DNA from: Flexistipes sp041694215
GTDB lineage: Bacteria > Chrysiogenota > Deferribacteres > Deferribacterales > Flexistipitaceae
Length of the DNA: 25,168 nucleotides
Direction: 5' to 3'
Assembly: GCA_041694215.1 (NCBI GenBank)
Contig: JASMTO010000238.1
Coordinates: 1 to 25,168 of the forward strand
Shown: piece after piece, positions 7,291 to 15,167 of the stretch
How the letters are laid out: every line of letters begins with the position of its first letter
Position numbering within the stretch: position 1 is the first letter of the stretch
Notes under the pieces: generated by a model
What the model was told of the DNA's origin: nothing
Seen by the model: only the letters and a program-made list of their open reading frames with translations
Database searches by the model: none
Made by a program: the position numbers and the translations under genes

Positions 7291-7394
7291 CATCCCCCTC
7301 CTACACTTCGTAAGTGTCGTTAGATTTAATTGACTTATAAACAAGAATAATGTACAGTTTAGGATAAACTACACTTCGTAAGTGTAGGTGGGGG
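7291..7394. repeat. Composite REP element (copies 4 and 5 with linker)
   Basis: Two direct copies of the palindrome separated by a linker: copy 4 at 7301-7319 (CTACACTT-CGT-AAGTGT then CG) and copy 5 at 7369-7387 (perfect CTACACTT-CGT-AAGTGTAG), flanked by C-rich sequence on the left and G-rich on the right. The linker holds AATTGAC (7328-7334) and AATAATGTAC (7346-7355), also present after copy 2. This is the layout of a bacterial interspersed mosaic element. It fills the gap between rmlB and the RAYT gene, and its right end supplies the RAYT ribosome binding site. Confidence 0.8.
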
Positions 7395-7400
7395 ATTTTT

Positions 7401-8048
7401 ATGAGGAAACATCCTTTGGTGAATGAGAATTTTTATCATGTGTATACAAAAAGTATTGCCGGTTATGAGGTATTTCATGCAGTTGCTGATTATTACCGAA
7501 TGGTTTACTTGATGAAGTTTTATGCGTATGAAAACAGACCCACGAAATTTTCCGAATTTTTAAAAGTAAAAGACAAAAGTGTATACGCAGACAAATACTT
7601 CCAACCTTCTGATAAAACAGTGGATATAATAGCTTACTGTTTTATGCCCACACATATACATTTTTTACTTGTTCAAAAGAAAAATAATGGGATATCTGCT
7701 TACATGAAAAATATTCTGGACAGCTATACGAGGTATTTTAATAATAAGAGTGGTAGAAGAGGACCTTTGTGGCAGGGACGGTTCAAAAGTGCCCATGTGG
7801 AATCGGATGAGCAATTACTGCATTTGACAAGGTATATTCATCTTAATCCGACATCTTCAAAATTGGTGTCAAATCCAGAAGACTGGCCATTTTCTTCATA
7901 TAATGAATACTTGCATAAAGCGAAGTATAATGTGTGTGATTATGTTGATTACATTGACATCAACCCTGAAAGATATAAAGAATTTGTTACATCTAGAAAG
8001 GATTACCAAACAAAACTTAATGAAATCAAACACTTGCTCTTCGAATAA
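7401..8048 (+). CDS. REP-associated tyrosine transposase (RAYT, Y1/HUH family)
   Basis: A 215-residue single-domain Y1 transposase of the IS200-like HUH class. The metal-binding pair is His85 and His87 in CFMPTHIHFLLV. The nucleophile tyrosine lies in the segment DSYTRYFNNKSG (Tyr109 or Tyr112), followed by RRGPLWQGRFKS and the family's ESDEQLLHLTRYIHLNPTS and NPEDWPFSSYNEYL. RAYTs cut single-stranded REP hairpins and are usually single-copy, flanked by inverted REPs. Here a direct pair of REPs precedes the gene and an inverted copy (loop ACG) follows two bases after the stop, matching that pattern. The ribosome binding site AGGTGGGGG (7386-7394) begins in the hairpin arm, so the folded leader could limit translation. 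No stop or frameshift is visible; the enzyme appears intact. Confidence 0.92.
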   Translation: MRKHPLVNENFYHVYTKSIAGYEVFHAVADYYRMVYLMKFYAYENRPTKFSEFLKVKDKSVYADKYFQPSDKTVDIIAYCFMPTHIHFLLVQKKNNGISAYMKNILDSYTRYFNNKSGRRGPLWQGRFKSAHVESDEQLLHLTRYIHLNPTSSKLVSNPEDWPFSSYNEYLHKAKYNVCDYVDYIDINPERYKEFVTSRKDYQTKLNEIKHLLFE

Positions 8049-8049
8049 A

Positions 8050-8080
8050 CCATACCTACACTTACGAAGTGTAGGTATGG
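8050..8080. repeat. REP-like palindrome, copy 6 (inverted orientation)
   Basis: A perfect 14-bp stem, CCATACCTACACTT and AAGTGTAGGTATGG, around the loop ACG, the reverse complement of the CGT loop of the other copies. It starts two bases after the RAYT stop codon and ends 13 bases before the VanZ-like start, so the RAYT gene is bracketed by REPs of opposite orientation. No T tract follows. Confidence 0.85.
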
Positions 8081-8093
8081 GGTAGAGGGAAAA

Positions 8094-8444
8094 ATGAGTC
8101 GTGCTTATCAAATAATTTTTTTGTCAGTGGTTATCGTCGTAGAGTATTTGTCCATCACCACAAGAGAAATTGAAGCGGTGTCTCACAGCTGGGATAAGCT
8201 GAATCACGCATTGGCTTTTATGGTGTTATTTGTTCTGTTCTCATTAGCTTTTAGAAATGTTAGGCAAAAAGTGAAGATTATTTTGTTGCTGATTTATGCT
8301 TTGCAAATTGAAATGATACAATATTTTATACCGGGGCGAGAATTTTCTCTGTTGGATATAATTGCTGATATAGTGGGTATTATTTTCGGATTAATTTTGT
8401 ATAAACTATTTAAGCGCAGAATGGATTTGCTACAAAATGTTTGA
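8094..8444 (+). CDS. VanZ-like membrane protein
   Basis: A 116-residue membrane protein of the VanZ-like family. About four hydrophobic segments are seen near residues 4-20, 40-55, 62-77 and 84-104. The family marks are DKLNHALAFMVLFVLFSLAF (34-53) and GREFSLLDIIADIVGIIFG (80-98), with the conserved KxxHxxxF and GR-x-x-x-xxDxxxNxxG-type pattern, here with ADIVG in place of the common ANxxG. VanZ of glycopeptide-resistance clusters gives teicoplanin resistance, but most family members are uncharacterised and resistance should not be assumed. AGAGGGA lies just before the start. It lies 45 bases after the RAYT gene and between two REP copies, so it may have been carried by, or simply sits within, the repeat cluster. 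Confidence 0.82.
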   Translation: MSRAYQIIFLSVVIVVEYLSITTREIEAVSHSWDKLNHALAFMVLFVLFSLAFRNVRQKVKIILLLIYALQIEMIQYFIPGREFSLLDIIADIVGIIFGLILYKLFKRRMDLLQNV

Positions 8445-8470
8445 ATAAAACCTAATTATTGTTCTTTAGC

Positions 8471-8495
8471 TACCTACACTTCGTAAGTGTAGGTA
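8471..8495. repeat. REP-like palindrome, copy 7
   Basis: A perfect 11-bp stem TACCTACACTT / AAGTGTAGGTA around CGT, followed by TGGGG. It lies between the convergent VanZ-like and symporter genes, 10 bases before the symporter stop codon. No copies were seen downstream of this point. Confidence 0.85.
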
Positions 8496-8505
8496 TGGGG
8501 CATGA

Positions 8506-9789
8506 TCAAAAATCAAGAAAGCTGACAGCTAAATATATTATTGGTAATAGATAGCTAATAACCCTAATATATTGGTTTTTCGTTGTCTTTGGGATGAAGA
8601 TGCATAAGATGAGCGGGATAAAAGTGGCCGAGCCCCTTAATCCCATGGAAAGATAACTCCACTCAAGTATTGTGTTGTTTAGCTCTGCCAACACGATAAG
8701 GAATGCGACTAGTAAAATAACTGTTCCGATTACTCTCATTTTCAGGATATCATATTTTCCGCTAATGTTTCCTGCACCGAGGACATCGTTGTAAATATTT
8801 GTTATTACACCAAGGCAGAGCCCTGAGCCGGTGCCTAAAATTATAATTAGGACAAATACCATTAGTATGTCTGCTAAAATGTTTGGGAAGTAATGCTGTA
8901 TGAAAAAAGGGAGAGCTGCTGTATTGGCTGATGCTATTTCAGGATGATATACACGTAAATACATCCCGACAAATACGCCGAAAATCCCTATCGGTGGAAT
9001 TATTGCAGCACTTATGAAAGCTCCTTTGCGGGCTTCTTTGACATTTTTTGCTGAAAAAATTGCCTGCAAATAAGTTTGTGTTGCCAATACTCCAATAACC
9101 ATGGACACAAGATCTATAGAGGCTTCTTTTGAACCGTAGCTGAACAGGCTCAGCCATTTTGTGCCTTCGGGGAGCTGATTGATGACATTATTCAGGCCAT
9201 TTCCTTGAATTAAAGCAATAAGAAAACAGCCAAACGTGAGAATATATAGCATAAAAATTTTTATTTTTCCAACAAATGCCGTACTTTTTATCCCTCCACT
9301 TAAAACAAAAATGCCGAGCAAAATTGTAGAGAAAAAAGAAGCAGTCTTTAGATTTAGATTAAAAACTATCATGATAATTGCAGCAGAAGCCAGGATTTGA
9401 GCGATAATATGTATAAAAATACCGGCAGAGGTTAATATACTACTATATTTTCGAAAATTTTTGCCAAAACAATGCCCGATATATTCTGAAACAGTGATTG
9501 TGTCCCTGTTGCGCATAGGTGCGGCAAAAAACAGACCCAGTAAAAGACAGGCAATACTGCACCCCAGTGTAAAAATCCATGCAGCCATGCCGTAGGAGTA
9601 TGCCATCTGGACAGTACCGATTGTGGATGCACCACCCACCATTGTCCCCACTATAGTGGCAGTTACGGAAAAAGACGTAGCCTGCCTCCCGGCTACAGAA
9701 AAATCCGCAGAGCTTTTGGTATTTCTGCCGCTTTTAAGTACCAGCAGTGTAAACAAGAACAAAATGAGTGTAAAAATAATTTTATCCAA
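8506..9789 (-). CDS. Sodium:solute symporter family protein
   Basis: A 427-residue inner-membrane transporter of the SSS (SSF) family with about eleven to twelve hydrophobic segments. N-terminal marks are a first helix, then KSSADFSVAGRQATSF (26-41) and GTMVGGASTIGTVQMAYSYG (48-67), the sodium-site helix region of the family, followed by RNRDTITVSEYIGHCFG. The C-terminal helices contain IIILGTGSGLCLGVITNIYND. It would move an organic solute with Na+; the substrate is not deducible. It is shorter than the roughly 480-550 residues of many members. The reading frame begins with TTG at 9789-9787; GGAG lies about 11 bases upstream and there is no nearby in-frame ATG. It is a single minus-strand gene that converges with the VanZ-like gene and diverges from the kinase. 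Confidence 0.85.
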   Translation of the reverse strand: MDKIIFTLILFLFTLLVLKSGRNTKSSADFSVAGRQATSFSVTATIVGTMVGGASTIGTVQMAYSYGMAAWIFTLGCSIACLLLGLFFAAPMRNRDTITVSEYIGHCFGKNFRKYSSILTSAGIFIHIIAQILASAAIIMIVFNLNLKTASFFSTILLGIFVLSGGIKSTAFVGKIKIFMLYILTFGCFLIALIQGNGLNNVINQLPEGTKWLSLFSYGSKEASIDLVSMVIGVLATQTYLQAIFSAKNVKEARKGAFISAAIIPPIGIFGVFVGMYLRVYHPEIASANTAALPFFIQHYFPNILADILMVFVLIIILGTGSGLCLGVITNIYNDVLGAGNISGKYDILKMRVIGTVILLVAFLIVLAELNNTILEWSYLSMGLRGSATFIPLILCIFIPKTTKNQYIRVISYLLPIIYLAVSFLDF

Positions 9790-9968
9790 TGTATTATCTG
9801 CTCCGCAATGTTACTATACTAAACATATAATAGAAAATACTAAATTGCGAGTGCTTTTCAACTATATGAAAAAAATTAACAAATATGCAAGTGCGTTTTG
9901 TTGCTTTGCAAATTTTGAGTTGATGCTAGAAAAAGATTGTATTTTTATTTTTGACTTTTATGTTATAA

Positions 9969-11696
9969 ATGCCTATGAAACAAAAAGCAAAATCAATTAT
10001 AAATAAATATTTTAATTTTTCATTAAAATGGAGGATATTTTTTTTCTATATCTGTTTTGGTTTTATCCCCCTGATATTCATTACTTTTTATTCCTTTTAT
10101 ATTTCCTCAAAGTCAATCAGTGTTACTACGGAAAAACAGGTGAGGGAGCTGATAAACGGCGTTGCCCAAAGGATGGATGCTTTTTATAATAAGGTAGAGG
10201 GGGATATTAACCTGTTGTCGGATAATCCTATAGTACAACTTGTTTTTTTACAGTTTAGTTATAGCCAAAGGGTTCAGTATTTATGGGATAAGCTTGCCAA
10301 ATACAGAACAAATTCTGTTAATTATGATAGAATCAGTTTATATACCCCATCCGGAGAGCTCATCCTGACTACCCCTAAAACTACAAATGAGAAAGCTACT
10401 CGGTTAGTTTCCAATGCCATGATTACTGATGCATTTGAAAACGATTTTTCATTGTATCGTATAAACAGGGAAGATGGGGGAAAACTTTTATTTTTTAAAA
10501 GAGTTTATGACTTTGAAGATAGTGTGGAACCGGTGGGTTTGGTGGTGTATGAAATTTCCAATTACATGTTTGCAAGTTTTTTAGACCAAGTGGACATTGG
10601 GGATGGAATTGTAAAGAGCATAACGGGGAAAGATGGGCAAAATATCTATCTCCACAAAGACGAAAAAGCCGGTGCCACAGATTATGCAATGTCAAATATT
10701 GTGAAATATTCTGCTACTGTTGATTCTCTTGGGTGGGAAATAAGTATATCTATTCCTGAAAAGGTTCTATTTGAAGATATCTATAATCTGAGGAATAAAA
10801 GTGTTTATTTTTCACTTATCGTTGCAGCTGTTGCCTTTGTGTCTGCTTTATTTTTTATTAAGCGTATTCTTGTCCCCATTAGAAAAGTTATCGACGGTAC
10901 AAAACATTTTGCGGAGGGTGACCTTGATTACAGAATACATATGGATTCGGGGAAAGAATTAAAAGTATTATCGGAAGCATTTAACAGTATGGCTGAACAG
11001 TTACAAAGCAGGCATGATAAGTTGATTCAGACAAATAAGCTTGCTTCTCTTGGTTTACTTTCAGCGGGTATTGCTCATGAAATAAAAAATCCTCTTGCCG
11101 GTATAAAAACAAGTGTTCAGGTGTTGTCCAGAAAACTACCAGATTCTTCTGTTGAGAAAAATATATTAGACAGTGTAACCGGTGAGGTGGATAGATTAAA
11201 CAAGATTGTTACCGATATGCTGAATTTTGCAAAACCTATGCCTTCGGTAAAAAACAACGTCCAGCTAAATAACGTGGCTGAGAAGGCTCTTTCATTTCTT
11301 TCTAAAGATTTGAAAGATAAAAATGTTCGTGTCTATAATAATTTAAAACCTATAGAAGTTCATCTTGATCAAGATCAGTTTTTACAGATTATTATAAACC
11401 TGTTGCTTAATGCCCTTGCTGCCATAGACTCTGATGATGGCATTATCTCCTTGTATCATGAAGGCGAGTATAATGAGTTTATGGTTATAGAGGACAACGG
11501 AGTGGGAATTGCAGAAAACAAACTGGATAAAATATTTGATCCTTTTTTCAGTATGTCCAAAGGTGGTACTGGGCTTGGACTATCCGTGGTTTACAGCCTT
11601 GCGAAACACAATGACATTGACATATCAGTCCAAAGCAAAGAAGGTATTGGGACTAAGGTGAGATTAAAATTTAGGAGAAATATCACTGATGGCTAA
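9969..11696 (+). CDS. Membrane sensor histidine kinase (NtrB-like core)
   Basis: A 575-residue two-component sensor. A first membrane segment spans residues about 22-44, a periplasmic sensing domain of about 230 residues follows (with ISLYTPSGELILTT and VKYSATVDSLGWEISISIP, resembling a Cache-type fold), then a second membrane segment (279-299) and a HAMP linker (about 298-350). The kinase core has AGIAHEIKNPL with the phospho-accepting His370, the N-box INLLLNALAA (476-485), DNGVGI (509-514), and GGTGLGLSVV (532-541). The gene overlaps the response regulator by 8 bases, so both are one transcript. ATGs at 9969 and 9975 are both possible; no good ribosome binding site precedes either. With the next two genes it probably controls the TRAP transporter downstream. 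Confidence 0.92.
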   Translation: MPMKQKAKSIINKYFNFSLKWRIFFFYICFGFIPLIFITFYSFYISSKSISVTTEKQVRELINGVAQRMDAFYNKVEGDINLLSDNPIVQLVFLQFSYSQRVQYLWDKLAKYRTNSVNYDRISLYTPSGELILTTPKTTNEKATRLVSNAMITDAFENDFSLYRINREDGGKLLFFKRVYDFEDSVEPVGLVVYEISNYMFASFLDQVDIGDGIVKSITGKDGQNIYLHKDEKAGATDYAMSNIVKYSATVDSLGWEISISIPEKVLFEDIYNLRNKSVYFSLIVAAVAFVSALFFIKRILVPIRKVIDGTKHFAEGDLDYRIHMDSGKELKVLSEAFNSMAEQLQSRHDKLIQTNKLASLGLLSAGIAHEIKNPLAGIKTSVQVLSRKLPDSSVEKNILDSVTGEVDRLNKIVTDMLNFAKPMPSVKNNVQLNNVAEKALSFLSKDLKDKNVRVYNNLKPIEVHLDQDQFLQIIINLLLNALAAIDSDDGIISLYHEGEYNEFMVIEDNGVGIAENKLDKIFDPFFSMSKGGTGLGLSVVYSLAKHNDIDISVQSKEGIGTKVRLKFRRNITDG

Positions 11697-13056
11697 AATC
11701 ATGCTTGTTGATGACGAAACGGTTTTGGTAAACTCGCTACAAATTGCTCTTGAAGATGAAGGGCATGACGTAGTGTCTTTTTATGAAGGTAGCAAAGCTA
11801 TGCATTACTTAATAAACAATGAGCCTGACCTTATTTTTCTCGATCTGCGCCTTCCGGATATGCACGGTCTTGATATACTTAAAGAAATCAAAAATATGAA
11901 TTCAAACCTCCCCACTGTGGTGATAACAGCTCATGGTGATATTAACAGTGCCATCCAGGCAATGAAGCTTGGTGCTTTCGATTTTATAATCAAACCTTTT
12001 GATCTGGAAGAAATAATGATGGTTCTGGAAAAGAGTCAGGCGGAAGCAAAATTGTACGGAGAGGTTGAGCTTTTAAGGAGCAAAAGCTTCCAACAGGAAT
12101 ATATTGTGGGACAGTCTCCCGAAATTCTTATTGTAAAAAATCAGATTGAGAAAATTGCAAGTATAGATGAATGTACGGTACTCATCAGGGGCGAAAGTGG
12201 CACTGGAAAGGAATTGGTGGCTAAAGGCATTCATAATCAGAGTGCACGAAATGGTATGTCTTTTATTGATGTGAACTGCTCTGCGCTGCCCGAGCATTTG
12301 CTGGAAAGTGAGCTTTTTGGTTATGAAAAGGGGGCGTTTGCTGATGCAAAAAATAAAAAAGTGGGATTACTGGAGCTGGCTGACAAGGGGACGCTGTTTC
12401 TTGATGAAATAGGTGATATGCCGTTAAATTTGCAGACGAAAATTTTGAGATTTCTTGAAAATAGAAGCTTCAGAAGGATAGGAGGGGAGAAGGAAATTAG
12501 TGTGGATGTCAGGGTGATAGCAGCCACTAATACTGACCTGGAAGAGAGTATCAAAAAGAAACTGTTTAGGGAAGACTTGTATTACAGGCTCAATGTTGTG
12601 CCCGTTTACGTTCCACCTCTTAGGAAAAGGGGGATGGATATATCTATATTGGCGGAATATTTTCTTAACTATTTTTCAAAAAAATTTTCAAAACCAAAAG
12701 TAAAATTTTCCCGAGAAGCTGAAAAACTGCTTTTGGAATACAATTGGCCGGGGAATGTTAGGGAGCTTAAGAATCTTATTGAAAGGATGGTTATTTTAAA
12801 CTCAGGGGAAATAATTGATGTGAATGATCTCCCGACTGAAATAAAAAAGAAAGGTGGTGTTGAAACAAAATTTTCTGAAATTTCCCCAGGTGAAAATGAA
12901 AGCCTGGATGATATCCTCAGAAAGGTGGAATATGACCTGATAAGGCAGGCTTTGATTCGGGCAAAAGGGGTGAAATCTGTTGCTGCTGATATGCTGGGGA
13001 TAAGTAGACATTCACTAAAAAGACGATTACAAAAATTCGGTGAAAAAATAGAATGA
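11689..13056 (+). CDS. NtrC-family sigma-54 response regulator with GAFADA loop
   Basis: A 455-residue activator with the classical order receiver, AAA+ and Fis-type HTH. The receiver has DDE (8-10), phospho-acceptor Asp52, Thr80 and Lys102. The AAA+ domain has Walker A GESGTGKE (168-175), Walker B GTLFLDE (234-240), and REDLYYRLNV (294-303), with WPGNVREL at 353-360. The sigma-54 contact loop reads GAFADA (215-220, bases 12331-12348) where GAFTGA is canonical: both the threonine and the following glycine are changed. The C-terminal helix-turn-helix is SVAADMLGISRHSLKRRL (430-447). It overlaps the kinase by 8 bases and the binding-protein gene by 4. A strong sigma-54 promoter at 14101-14117 is the obvious target. 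Confidence 0.93.
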   Translation: MAKIMLVDDETVLVNSLQIALEDEGHDVVSFYEGSKAMHYLINNEPDLIFLDLRLPDMHGLDILKEIKNMNSNLPTVVITAHGDINSAIQAMKLGAFDFIIKPFDLEEIMMVLEKSQAEAKLYGEVELLRSKSFQQEYIVGQSPEILIVKNQIEKIASIDECTVLIRGESGTGKELVAKGIHNQSARNGMSFIDVNCSALPEHLLESELFGYEKGAFADAKNKKVGLLELADKGTLFLDEIGDMPLNLQTKILRFLENRSFRRIGGEKEISVDVRVIAATNTDLEESIKKKLFREDLYYRLNVVPVYVPPLRKRGMDISILAEYFLNYFSKKFSKPKVKFSREAEKLLLEYNWPGNVRELKNLIERMVILNSGEIIDVNDLPTEIKKKGGVETKFSEISPGENESLDDILRKVEYDLIRQALIRAKGVKSVAADMLGISRHSLKRRLQKFGEKIE

Positions 13057-13958
13057 AATTTTTTTTTACAACTTTAATGATGATCAGTTTTGCAATTTTT
13101 TCTTATGCTGCTGGTCAGCAGCATATTGTGATGCTGAGCTGGTCTAATGACGGTAGTGCCGAAAACGGTTTCAGAGATGGGATAGTATCAAGAAATATAG
13201 ATGCACGTTTTTATACATTTGGATCAAACAGGGATATGGAAATTCTTGAAAAACAACTGGCATTCATTGATAAACTGCCGAAAGATTTGATTTATGTAAA
13301 TGGTTTTCGGCCGGCTATAACATTAATAAAACGATTTCCTGAAACGCCGATAGTTTTTATAGTAGAGAAAGATCCTGTTAAACATGATATAATAGCCAGC
13401 AAGTGGCGTACAATGGCCAATGCAACAGGGATAGATGTTTCCATACCACTTTTGGAAGAGCTACTTGAACTTAAAGCAATAAGGGATTTTGAAACAATAT
13501 ATTTCTTTGATGGCAGCAGGTCCAAGAAATCTGCTGAAAAATTTCTTGAAATGAAGCGATTAAGTAAATACCTCAGTTATGACCCAATCTTGGTTAAAAA
13601 TATAAGCATACAGGGAACCAAGCCTTTTGATAAAACAAATGCTGTAATATATGTTACAGGCAATGTGCCCTCTGAAACAGGTAGAGAAATAAAAAAACTT
13701 AATATCCCGGTAATGGCTGAAAATCCTGAAATGGTAGTTAGCGGTTATGCTATGATGGCAATGGTTGTTGATATGTACAGAGCCGGCAGGCTATTAAGCG
13801 ATAAAGCGGCTGATATATTGTACGGAAAAGCGGCTTCCGAGATTCCGGTGCAAACGATTAGATATTTCAGGCTTGTGGTTAATCTGGCGGAGGCGGAAAG
13901 GATAAACGAAGATGTGCCGCTGGAGTTACTGCTCACAGCACTGGATATAATACGCTAA
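13053..13958 (+). CDS. Periplasmic ABC-type substrate-binding-like protein
   Basis: A 301-residue exported protein starting with a signal peptide (MKFFFTTLMMISFAIFSYAA, cleavage near residue 20). The rest resembles the ABC_sub_bind family (TrpX-like, periplasmic binding fold): HIVMLSWSNDGSAENGFRDGI (24-44) is the first strand and helix, then DLIYVNGFRPAITLIKRF and TPIVFIVEKDPVKHDII, and late in the protein VIYVTGNVPSE and PVMAENPEMVVSGYAMMAMV. There is no lipobox cysteine. Its ATG overlaps the regulator stop codon in ATGA, which argues for translational coupling. No ABC permease or ATPase gene is nearby, so it is more likely an auxiliary sensor that presents ligand to the histidine kinase than a transport component. 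This role is inference. Confidence 0.75.
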   Translation: MKFFFTTLMMISFAIFSYAAGQQHIVMLSWSNDGSAENGFRDGIVSRNIDARFYTFGSNRDMEILEKQLAFIDKLPKDLIYVNGFRPAITLIKRFPETPIVFIVEKDPVKHDIIASKWRTMANATGIDVSIPLLEELLELKAIRDFETIYFFDGSRSKKSAEKFLEMKRLSKYLSYDPILVKNISIQGTKPFDKTNAVIYVTGNVPSETGREIKKLNIPVMAENPEMVVSGYAMMAMVVDMYRAGRLLSDKAADILYGKAASEIPVQTIRYFRLVVNLAEAERINEDVPLELLLTALDIIR

Positions 13959-13971
13959 AACGGGCGATTTC

Positions 13972-13983
13972 CGCTCATGAGCG
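13972..13983. promoter_or_regulatory. 12-bp palindrome, possible activator site
   Basis: CGCTCATGAGCG is a perfect palindrome centred about 125 bases upstream of the -24 element of the sigma-54 promoter, a normal distance for an NtrC-type enhancer site. No second copy is evident nearby. It could instead be a weak hairpin after the binding-protein gene; there is no T tract. Confidence 0.35.
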
Positions 13984-14100
13984 CTTTTAGCCCATACTCT
14001 CATATTATTTATAATTTTATATAACCTTATAAAACGCACAAATTATATTCTAAAAAACAAAAAAGACTTTTTAGATTTTTGGAATAAGATTTATTTTGAC

Positions 14101-14117
14101 CTGGTATGTTTTTTGCA
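14101..14117 (+). promoter_or_regulatory. Sigma-54 (-24/-12) promoter
   Basis: CTGGTATGTTTTTTGCA matches the sigma-54 consensus YTGGCACG-N4-TTGCW: invariant GG at 14103-14104 and GC at 14115-14116, exactly 10 bases apart, with TTGCA at the -12 element. The start of transcription would be near 14128, giving a leader of about 30 bases before the TAXI receptor start at 14158. The NtrC-type gene just upstream supports it. Confidence 0.85.
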
Positions 14118-14157
14118 AAGATCATATAATATAAAAAACTGTTTGGAGGTGAGCATT

Positions 14158-15159
14158 ATGTTTAAAAGAATTTTGAGTGCGATTTTTGTGGGAGTATTTT
14201 TTCTGGTTCTGTCTTTGCCCCAGGCAAAAGCAGATGACAAAAATCTTATTATTGCAACAGCCACAACAGGTGGCACCTATTATCCGGTTGGTGTTGCCAT
14301 CGGGACATTGATCAGTATTAAGCTTGCAAAAGAACACGGGATTACAGCTACAGCGATAAACTCTGCAGGCTCCGGCGAAAATGTTCAGATGTTGAAGAAT
14401 GGTGAGGCTGATTTTGGTATTCTGCAGGCTTTATTCGGTTTGAATGCCTACAGAGGGGACGGACCTTATGAAGGAAAACCTGTAAAAGATTTCCGGGCAG
14501 TCACCATGCTGTGGAAAAATGTGGAACATTTTGCTATCCTTAGCGAGTACGCAAAGACAGGTACTATCATGGATTTAAAGGATTTCCCTGCTAAATTTTC
14601 CATAGGAAAAAGAGGAAGTGGGACAGAAGGCTCTGGGCGTACTATTTTAAAAGCATTAGGTATTGATCCTGATAGCTTAAATCTTGAATATTTGGGATAC
14701 AATCCTTCGGTTCAGGCTATGATAGATAAAAGAATAGGTGGAGCAAATATTCCGGCAGGCCCTCCTGTTGCTGCTATTACACAGCTTTATGCCCAAATGG
14801 GGGATAAGGCGACTGTTCTTGACTTTACCGATGAGCAGCTGGCACAAATCAGACAGGCATATCCCATATGGACACGTTACGTTATTAAACCCGGTGTGTA
14901 TCCCGGTCAGAAAAAACCTATTAACACTATTGCCCAGCCAAATTTACTGGTTGTGAGAAAGGATCTACCTGAAGAGGTAGTTTATCTTGTTACCAAAACA
15001 ATTTATGAAAATCTATCTTTTTTAAACAATATCCACAAAGCTACCAAAGCAATGAGTCTTGAGGAAGCTTTGGATGGTCTTCCGGTGCCACTGCATCCCG
15101 GTGCAGCTAGATACTATACAGAAGCAGGTTTGGATATCCCGGCCGGGCTGCTAGAGTAA
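14158..15159 (+). CDS. TRAP transporter solute receptor, TAXI family
   Basis: A 333-residue periplasmic receptor for a tripartite ATP-independent transporter. An upstream in-frame ATG at 14113 precedes the predicted transcription start, whereas ATG 14158 has GGAGGTGAG (14145-14153) and begins a clean signal peptide, MFKRILSAIFVGVFFLVLSL, with cleavage after AKA (about residue 24). TAXI marks are IIATATTGGTYYPVGVAIG (30-48), AINSAGSGENVQMLKNGEADFGILQ, and RGSGTEGSGRTILKALGI. Substrates in the TAXI family are poorly known (glutamate or other carboxylates in a few cases). It is the first gene after the sigma-54 promoter and is followed by its fused permease. Confidence 0.93.
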   Translation: MFKRILSAIFVGVFFLVLSLPQAKADDKNLIIATATTGGTYYPVGVAIGTLISIKLAKEHGITATAINSAGSGENVQMLKNGEADFGILQALFGLNAYRGDGPYEGKPVKDFRAVTMLWKNVEHFAILSEYAKTGTIMDLKDFPAKFSIGKRGSGTEGSGRTILKALGIDPDSLNLEYLGYNPSVQAMIDKRIGGANIPAGPPVAAITQLYAQMGDKATVLDFTDEQLAQIRQAYPIWTRYVIKPGVYPGQKKPINTIAQPNLLVVRKDLPEEVVYLVTKTIYENLSFLNNIHKATKAMSLEEALDGLPVPLHPGAARYYTEAGLDIPAGLLE

Positions 15160-15167
15160 ACGTTGGT

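Noticed and set aside
465..8495. REP copies as a CRISPR array
   Set aside because: Copies are hundreds to thousands of bases apart, vary at their edges and have no uniform spacers; no cas genes are present.
9623..10006. 127-codon plus-strand frame between symporter and kinase
   Set aside because: It spans the antisense of the symporter N-terminus and the divergent promoter region, with no motif.
14113..14157. ATG 14113 as start of the TAXI receptor
   Set aside because: It lies upstream of the expected sigma-54 transcription start and would bury the signal peptide; ATG 14158 has an excellent ribosome binding site.
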